From Lamellibrachia satsuma (lineage: Eukaryota; Annelida; Polychaeta; Sabellida; Siboglinidae), in NCBI GenBank assembly GCA_033239005.1, contig BSQZ01000001.1, forward strand, positions 16,244,500 through 16,308,499: 64,000 nt of DNA. Reading direction: 5' to 3'. The position numbers and the translations under genes are program-made. The notes beneath the pieces are model-generated. The model saw only the letters and a list, made by a program, of their open reading frames with translations, had not been told where the DNA came from and ran no database searches. Below, in pieces: positions 58,298 through 64,000 of this stretch (its first letter is position 1; each line of letters starts with the position of its first letter).

Positions 58298-59070
58298 GGA
58301 GACAGTTGTGAGGAAGTGAGGAGAGACAGTTGTGAGGAAGTGAGGGGAGACAGTTGTGAGGAAGTGAGGGGAGACAGTTGTGTGGAAGTGAGGGGAGACA
58401 GTTGTGAGGAAGTGAGGGGAGACAGTTGTGAGGAAGTGAGGGGAGACAGTTGTGAGGAAGTGAGGGGAGACAGTTGTGAGGAAGTGAGGGGAGACAGTTG
58501 TGAGGAAGTGAGGAGAGACAGTTGTGAGGAAGTGAGGGGAGACAGTTGTGAGGAAGTGAGGGGAGACAGTTGTGAGGAAGTGAGGGGAGACAGTTGTGTG
58601 GAAGTGAGGGGAGACAGTTGTGACGAAGTGAGGGGAGACAGTCACGAGGAAGTGATGGGAAACAATTGTGAGGAAGTGAGGGAAGACATTTGTGATGATG
58701 AGAGGGGAGACAGTTATGAGGAAGTGAAGGGAGACTGTTGTGAAGAAGTGAGAGGAGACAGTTGTGAGGAAGAGAGAGGAGACAGTTGTGAGGAAGTGAG
58801 GGGAGTCAGTTGTGAGGAAGTGATTGGAGACCGTTGTGAAGAAGTGAGTGGAGACAGTTGTGAGGACGAGAGAAGAGACCTTTGTGAGGAAGTGATTGGA
58901 GACAGTCATATGGAAGTATGGAGAGACAGTCGTGAGGAAGTGAGTGGAGACAGTTGTGAGGACGAGAGAAGAGACCTTTGTGAGGAAGTGATTGGAGACA
59001 GTCATATGGAAGTATGGAGAGACAGTCGTGAGGAAGTGAGAAGGGACAGTTGTGAGGAAAGACAGTTGCG
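58298..59070. repeat. 24-bp minisatellite, about 30 copies, in a CRAT intron
   Basis: Units are GACAGTTGTGAGGAAGTGAG plus GGGA or AGGA. Identical copies run from 58298 to about 58640, then units with substitutions and occasional indels continue to about 59070 and weaken to 59200. A block at about 58860-58930 is repeated at 58958-59030. The period is divisible by three, so the array is open in several frames: 302 codons on the plus strand (8-residue unit DSCEEVRG) and 237 on the minus. Confidence 0.97.
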
Positions 59071-59379
59071 GGGAAGAGAGTAGTTAGTTGTGAGGAAGTG
59101 AGAAGAAGACTGTTGTGAGGATGTGATTGCACTAATTGGATACCATTGTGAGGAAGTGAGGAGAGACAGTTATAAGGAAGAGAGGAGAGATAATTGTGAT
59201 GAAGAGTTCTTTTTACAGACCATGTAAAAAAAATAATTCATTCTTGTACATGTTCACTGAGTTTAATTATCTGCATACTAAACACGTGATGTTGACCTTT
59301 ACCCATGTTAGAGTGTTTGAAAGAATGCTAATTAGGTCATACTGACAGTTGAAGGAATGATGTATTCTTTACATTACAG

Positions 59380-59498
59380 TTAGAAGAATGGTGGCTGAAT
59401 TCAGCATATCTAGAGTACCGAAGATGTGTGCCCATTAATGTGAGTCCAGGAGTGGTGCTACCTTCACAGTCTTTCACAGACCAACAGCAGCAGCTAAG
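59380..59498 (+). CDS. CRAT: Carnitine O-acetyltransferase, exon with WWL...SPGV motif
   Basis: The acceptor ACATTACAG precedes LEEWWLNSAYLEYRRCVPIN and VSPGVVLPSQSFTDQQQQL; the donor is GTATTT. The exon ends with two bases (AG) that make Arg with the next exon. W-W-L-x-x-A-Y-L-x-Y-R, then S-P-G-V-x-L-P, then (Q/x)-Q-L-R is the family pattern of carnitine and choline acyltransferases, here closest to CRAT (EWWLKTAYLQYR in human). The exon at 57920 joins it in phase 0, giving NW-LEEWW, as NW-LSEWW in human. Confidence 0.92.
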
Positions 59499-60660
59499 GT
59501 ATTTAGTCCGTCGTCTCTTTAATTCAGTTATTATTATTATTTTCAGAATCCATTGCCGGAGAAGAGACATTCAAATGTTCACATATAAGACACATGATAA
59601 AATAGTAAAATGACTAGTAAAATGAGTAGTGAAAATAAATACAATGACATGATATGACATGTAAGCTCAATAATTCATGTAAACCCATTTTAAAAATTAG
59701 AGTGCAGTGGCTATAAGATGGACTAAAAGATGATCATGTGAAGTTATCATTGCGTAAGAGGTGGCTAATCAAGTCAACATGACCGTCATTGTTAGGCACA
59801 ACCTTTATTATAATACAATTGCAGAAAGCTCGTTTAGTGGGTGACTCACCCAAGAATACAACTCTGTCCATTAGGATTTCAGGTATAGTTACACCATAAA
59901 CAATAAAATTAAATAGCAGATGTTGAATCAGTCGCCACACACATCTTTCCACTTTAAAGATTCTATTATATAAACTAAAACATTTCTATTTACAATATCC
60001 TGAACCTTATTAATGTTTTGAGTGCTTTGAGTAATTCCGTATTGTGAGATCGTTTACTCAGTCCAAGACTTTTGTTTGATTAATTTTCCCTGTACAGATT
60101 CAAGTTGCTGCGTTTGGACAACAGAGTTACTCGTACATTCTATGCCATATGTTAGTGTGGGTTGACATACATTTATATAGATAATCATGTACATCAGGAT
60201 TAGCTCCAGGGTATAACGTACCAGTGTTATACGTTATACCTTAAAGGTACTTTCACTTAAACGGAACATTTTTGTCAAAATGTACTTTTCACTTCTATAT
60301 TAAAAAAGTACAAATGCACTTTACTCCAGAAGGGGAGAGGGGATTTCAGAGACATTCAAAATGTCTCTGGTGTGTTCTGGTAAATACCAGGTCGGCTGTA
60401 TTTTAAAAAAAGCACTCAATTTTTATTGCATGTGGAAAAGAGCAGCACATTACCACATGTCCTTAAGCGTAACTGAATTTAACATTATTTTTTCTGAAGT
60501 GGATTAAAGGAAACTACAAAGATTTTCACTGGTTAACTGATATGGAGCTAGTTGGGGGTCTCATATAATTACAATGCCCAAATTAAAAAAAAATTTCGAT
60601 CACACAGGACATCTAAATTAACTATGTTATATTCCATGTTTGAATCTTTATTGCTGAAGT
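59499..60660. other. CRAT intron, no feature recognised
   Basis: AT-rich intron, no repeat recognised. Confidence 0.5.
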
Positions 60661-60667
60661 ACATATG

Positions 60668-61060
60668 AAGTAAAGCCTGCCTTAGTGGACACCTGTGAAT
60701 AACGGACACCTGTCTATAACGGACACTTTTGAAAGTCTCGAATTACTTGCCATTAGTTTGCACTATCTGCCCATAGTGGCCACCTGGCATATGTGGACAA
60801 TGGTCAGGGAATTTGGACCCAACCATTCATAGCCACCCTGTCGCTTGTGGACAGGTCAAAGTGCATTGACAATCCCGTGAGTCAATCTAGTTGAGCCACC
60901 TCTGATACCAACTAACTTTGCTAAGTATGTTTTCTATGTCATCATTTCATTAGCATATCTCTATCTTGAAAGATAACGGAGCTACGCCATAGGTTACATC
61001 AGTGTTTTGCACAGCATCTACTGTGACTGAAAAGTCCAATTTTTGAGTGGCAGTCTCTGC
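60668..61060. mobile_element. Tigger-like MITE, left-end fragment
   Basis: The end AGTAAAGCCTGCCTTAGTGG, with repeated 'acggacacctgt'-type words (60676-60730), matches the CAGTAAAACCTG start typical of Tigger-family TIRs. The same TIR appears inverted at 62085-62104. The CRAT exon at 61647 lies between them, so they are probably ends of two different copies or a rearranged one. Confidence 0.6.
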
Positions 61061-61360
61061 TATAGATGGTACAGGTGTAGACAGTTTGATGCAGAGGCAT
61101 GGTATTCAGTGGCCTTTCTCTCTGATGCTCGCTCTTCTTCGTCCACAGTTCATTTCATCTTTCTTCTGCCTTCCTCATACCACTCTGCAAAGCCTGTCGC
61201 CAGTTTTTGCGGTCTGCTGCAGCAGATTCCAAGGACTCGATGCTGATCTGAACAGATTCTGTATCTTGTTTGCAAGCATCCCTGAACCGCAGAGCTGGAC
61301 GGTCGACATGCTCAGGCAAGGTCACCATAGAGGCCGTCCAGCTCTGCGGGTACAATTCGT
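61060..61360 (-). mobile_element. LINE ORF2 C-terminal fragment (RTE-like), with inverted repeat
   Basis: The minus strand encodes DRPALRFRDACKQDTESVQI followed by SLESAAADRKNWRQALQSGM and RKAEER. This fits LINE RT C-termini with R-P-x-x-R-(Y/F)-(K/R)-D-x-C-K-x-D, then (S/D)-W-E-x-x-A-x-D-R-x-x-W-R. At its right edge, CCGCAGAGCTGGACGG (61287-61302) is inverted at 61334-61349 with a 31-nt loop. Confidence 0.7.
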
Positions 61361-61646
61361 TTCAATTATGTCATTGCGGATTAATCATTTGTTTGTACAG
61401 GGGTTAAAGAAATGGTGATTACATGAGACTGATCATGGGCCCCATGCGCCACCTGGTTTCCATGCAGTGGAATGCTGTGTGATTAATGACATTTTCACCA
61501 ACAAAGTTTATGGCCCACATATATTTTATATACATGACTTTGTATTGTTTTATTAACCATAGCTTCATACCATTCACAACAGTACCAACTAGCTACAGTA
61601 ACAAATTATAATGGTGCCACCTAGCGAGTGTCCACTTAATTTTCAG

Positions 61647-61700
61647 GTTTGCTGCAAAGCTTATAGCTGGATTGCTAGACTATAAGGTGCTCATTGATGG
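61647..61700 (+). CDS. CRAT: Carnitine O-acetyltransferase, 54-nt exon
   Basis: The acceptor TAATTTTCAG precedes one base that completes Arg, then FAAKLIAGLLDYKVLID and two bases, with donor GTAAGT. Human CRAT has FAAKLIEGVLDFKVMID here, so the match is nearly residue for residue. The phase agrees with the exons on both sides (2 to 1 on the left; 2 leading bases kept for the next exon, giving Gly). It is a very short exon located between two copies of related repeat DNA (61352-61620 and 61895-62035). Confidence 0.93.
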
Positions 61701-61879
61701 GTAAGTAATGTTTTCATTGTACAAACACTAGCCATCTGGCATAAACCATTATATTATTGTGATACTGGTAACAACATTCAAATAACTGACAACTGGTCTT
61801 TGGACAGCAAAGCCATTTCAGCTCTTTTTTTTCCCTAACCAAGCTCCAACCAACGTGAAAGAACAAGGAGAAACCTGTC

Positions 61880-62102
61880 GATGTTGCTATCCGTCCATTC
61901 AATTCATTTCAGTTACGTCACTCAGTCATTTGTTCTTAGGGGGGTTTCCATATATTAATGACAGCTCCTGTATTGTTTTATTAACTGTAGATTTGTGCCG
62001 TTCACGATGGTACTAACTAACGAACGTCAACATATCCAGTCATAAATTCTCCATAATGGACAACTGCCCATAACGGATATAATGCATATGGACAGGTTTT
62101 AC

Positions 62103-62104
<2 letters not shown>
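61880..62104. mobile_element. Tigger-like MITE, right-end fragment
   Basis: It ends GGACAGGTTTTACTG followed by TA at 62105-62106. Inner words 'ataacgga' and 'ccataatggacaactgccca' resemble the left fragment. Its left part (tgtattgttttattaactgt) is a diverged copy of 61542-61600. Confidence 0.6.

Positions 62105-62111
<7 letters not shown>

Positions 62112-62173
<62 letters not shown>
62112..62173. repeat. (TA)n microsatellite
   Basis: About 30 TA dinucleotides directly right of the MITE end. Confidence 0.97.
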
Positions 62174-62177
<4 letters not shown>

Positions 62178-63751
62178 CGGTACATAATTTATCAATGTGT
62201 CATTGTTTTATAAAGATACCTTACCCAAAGTACTAATTCATTATGAAGTATCTGTCACTAATCTTTGTGACTTGTAATTATGGGTGTTTTTGATGGATTT
62301 GTGAGGCAGATGTTTTTATTGACCACCACTGGTTTGTTTGTTTGTTGTTTGCTGCACTTGACAACGTTCTGTTAACTGACTAGTCTGTATATTGTGGTTA
62401 TTGTATAATTACAATGCACGCATGTCTAGTGGCCAAAAAAATCACAAATATTCTTCCATGTATTAAACCATCTAAAAATCCACTATTTCAGTCTCAACAG
62501 CTTCCGCCAGCAAACCTGGTAATATCCCTGCACAATTGCACTTATGTCAGATCGTATGAATTTTTTAAAACGTCCTATATCCAAACTTACTATGCCCTAC
62601 ATTCGTGTGTAAAACACCAGGAAGTCTAACTAAGGCATGACACCAAATAGGGAAGCTGTTTTCTGAGAAAGTGTCCAATTTTACATCACGTTGCAGCACA
62701 ATATATATGTACACATATTATAGAACACTCCTGTTTGTCACATCAGTATTATTTGTTTGACAGCCAAAACAATGCCATGCCCATAATATTAGCTGAAAAT
62801 CAGACACATAATTTAATTATAGGTCCAATTTTACACTTGATAAATCATACATCATGTACATTAGATTTCCAGAGCATTGCAAGCCAATGAAGCCTGCTTA
62901 CTGTCTCTTTAGATATACCAATGAATTTATTTTCAATTTAATATATTTATAATTGCTTGATTTTTAACCAAACATGGCATAATTTTGTCAGAAAAGTGAC
63001 AATTTGTCACATTTAACAGGATTTTGAGTGAATTCCAATGTGTCAGAATTATTAAAGTTGATTGCTTATATGACTGCTCTCATGCTTCTAGTTGATAAGA
63101 TACAAGGCGTACTGCTTGATTTGGATACACCACCATAAAGGGGTATCATATTACCAGATACCTGTTGCGGCCAGATTTGAAAATGCTGAGATATACAATG
63201 CTTCCAGTGGCAGTGACACAACCAACATACAACTATTCTGTCCAAATTTGTTACACAATGTGACCAATGTACTGGGCCACATAAAAAATATCACCAATGA
63301 CTGTTCTAGTGCAGAATAGCTACCTACTCCCCCACAAACTGGTGCCATACTCCCTAATTTTGAAAAAATTTTCATTTTGGCATCCGCTCTGTACCAGGCT
63401 ATTCGTGATTGTTACTGCTGTCTGCCTTTTCCAAGCAAATTGTTCACTTTTCCTAGCAATCTGTGTCTATGGGAATGGTTATATCTTATGTAAACCACTT
63501 CCGGGTTATGGTTAGCTAGGGTTGGGGTTAGCTAGAGATGGGGTTCAAGGACATTGTTCAAACGTATTTTCCTAATTTACAACTTGTGTTAACTCTGTTT
63601 AGAATCAATGAATATAAATTAAAATGCTAGTACAGATTTTTATTATTTTATTTAGTATAAATATTAGCTCCCTGATTGCCAGTGCGTATTTGCAACTGTA
63701 TGTTTTAAGTACGTGGTTGACGGAGTGTCATTGCCTGTGATACTGTTTCAG
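62174..63751. other. CRAT intron, no feature recognised
   Basis: AT-rich intron ending in the acceptor CTGTTTCAG. Frames of 71-75 codons on both strands are unrecognised. 'ggttagctaggg' and 'ggttagctagag' occur twice at 63510-63535. Confidence 0.45.
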
Positions 63752-63911
63752 GCGGTGTGTGCCCCAGGAATACATGGCTGGCCAGCCATTGTGCATGTCG
63801 CAGTACTACAAGATACTGAACAGTTGCAGAGTGCCACTGCCAGGAAGGGATGCAGTGAAGCAGTATACATCACAGGATGGAAAACATATTGTTGTCATTC
63901 ATAACAATCAC
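63752..63911 (+). CDS. CRAT: Carnitine O-acetyltransferase, last exon in the window
   Basis: The acceptor is CTGTTTCAG; one base completes Gly, then RCVPQEYMAGQPLCMSQYYK and ILNSCRVPLPGRDAVKQYTS, ending IVVIHNNH before GTGAGA. The family pattern L-P-x-E-Y-x-x-G-x-P-L-C-M-x-Q-Y-Y-x-(I/L)-L-x-S-C-R-(V/I)-P and I-x-V-(V/I)-H-N is clear. Compared with vertebrate CRAT (LPVEYLGGKPLCMNQYY) the glycine after the Met/Leu is Ala, giving YMAG. The catalytic His and CoA-binding parts lie beyond the right edge. The donor is inferred where similarity stops. Confidence 0.92.
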
Positions 63912-64000
63912 GTGAGACATTTAAATGATCCTAAAAGTTCCTTTGAGAAATGCACATGTGTATATACCTTGAAACATAGTAGACTCTGTTTAGCAGAATC

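Noticed and set aside
58175..59083. 302-codon open frame with DSCEEVRG repeats as a gene
   Set aside because: It is a 24-bp minisatellite, open on both strands because the period is a multiple of three, and it lies within an intron of CRAT.
60668..62104. One intact Tigger MITE spanning both ends
   Set aside because: A well-supported CRAT exon (61647-61700) and a LINE fragment lie between the ends, so a single simple insertion does not explain it.

Overview
The window looks like nuclear DNA of an AT-rich, repeat-laden marine invertebrate, probably a lophotrochozoan or basal deuterostome. The evidence is spliced animal genes with GT-AG introns of several kb, CR1, L2-like and RTE-like LINEs, pogo/Tigger, Tc1 and hAT-type DNA transposons, an integrase-first Ty3/gypsy fragment, and abundant (TA)n and minisatellites. 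I cannot name the species.

Two host genes are supported, both on the + strand. The first is a homologue of the nucleolar protein RRP1/RRP1B (Nop52 family). It has exons at 2809-2911, 7435-7532, 16253-17049, about 17953-17995 and a terminal exon at 28468-28637, plus one doubtful exon at 13829-13957. Its N-terminal exons are not visible and probably lie upstream of base 1. The second is carnitine O-acetyltransferase (CRAT), with phase-consistent exons at 45344-45553, 57920-58006, 59380-59498, 61647-61700 and 63752-63911. It runs off the right edge, and its initiator exon was not found.

Almost everything else is introns and intergenic DNA built from mobile elements. In order: a 3.0-kb TIR element (3544-6557); a CR1 LINE with a tandem 5' leader, a SGNH-esterase ORF1 and a broken ORF2 (7.9-11.7 kb); a 38-bp minisatellite split by a Tigger-like MITE (11.7-13.8 kb); and a nested cluster in the last RRP1 intron (18.6-24.2 kb). 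That cluster holds remnants of a multicopy invertebrate gene family, broken by a CR1 copy, a Jockey-group LINE and a hAT-like MITE. Further right are a duplicated MITE and a Tigger transposase (29.4-32.7 kb), a CR1 copy (32.9-35.0 kb), a 61-bp ACGT-rich minisatellite (36.6-37.1 kb) and a 2.4-kb element with near-perfect 130-bp TIRs and an 8-bp TSD (41348-43743). The first visible CRAT intron contains LINE, pogo and Tc1 fragments, another LINE (50.3-52.4 kb) and a degraded Gmr1-like retrotransposon with integrase ahead of reverse transcriptase (52.6-57.0 kb). The next intron holds a 24-bp minisatellite with long chance open frames.

No bacterial operon, CRISPR array, rRNA or intact tRNA gene was seen. 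The genes do not form a pathway: RRP1 acts in 60S ribosome assembly and CRAT in acyl-carnitine metabolism. The more unusual items are the integrase-first retroelement, the 2.4-kb CTCGGCC element, the 3.0-kb GGGCCCGAGG element, and insertions whose empty sites can be read from the flanks.
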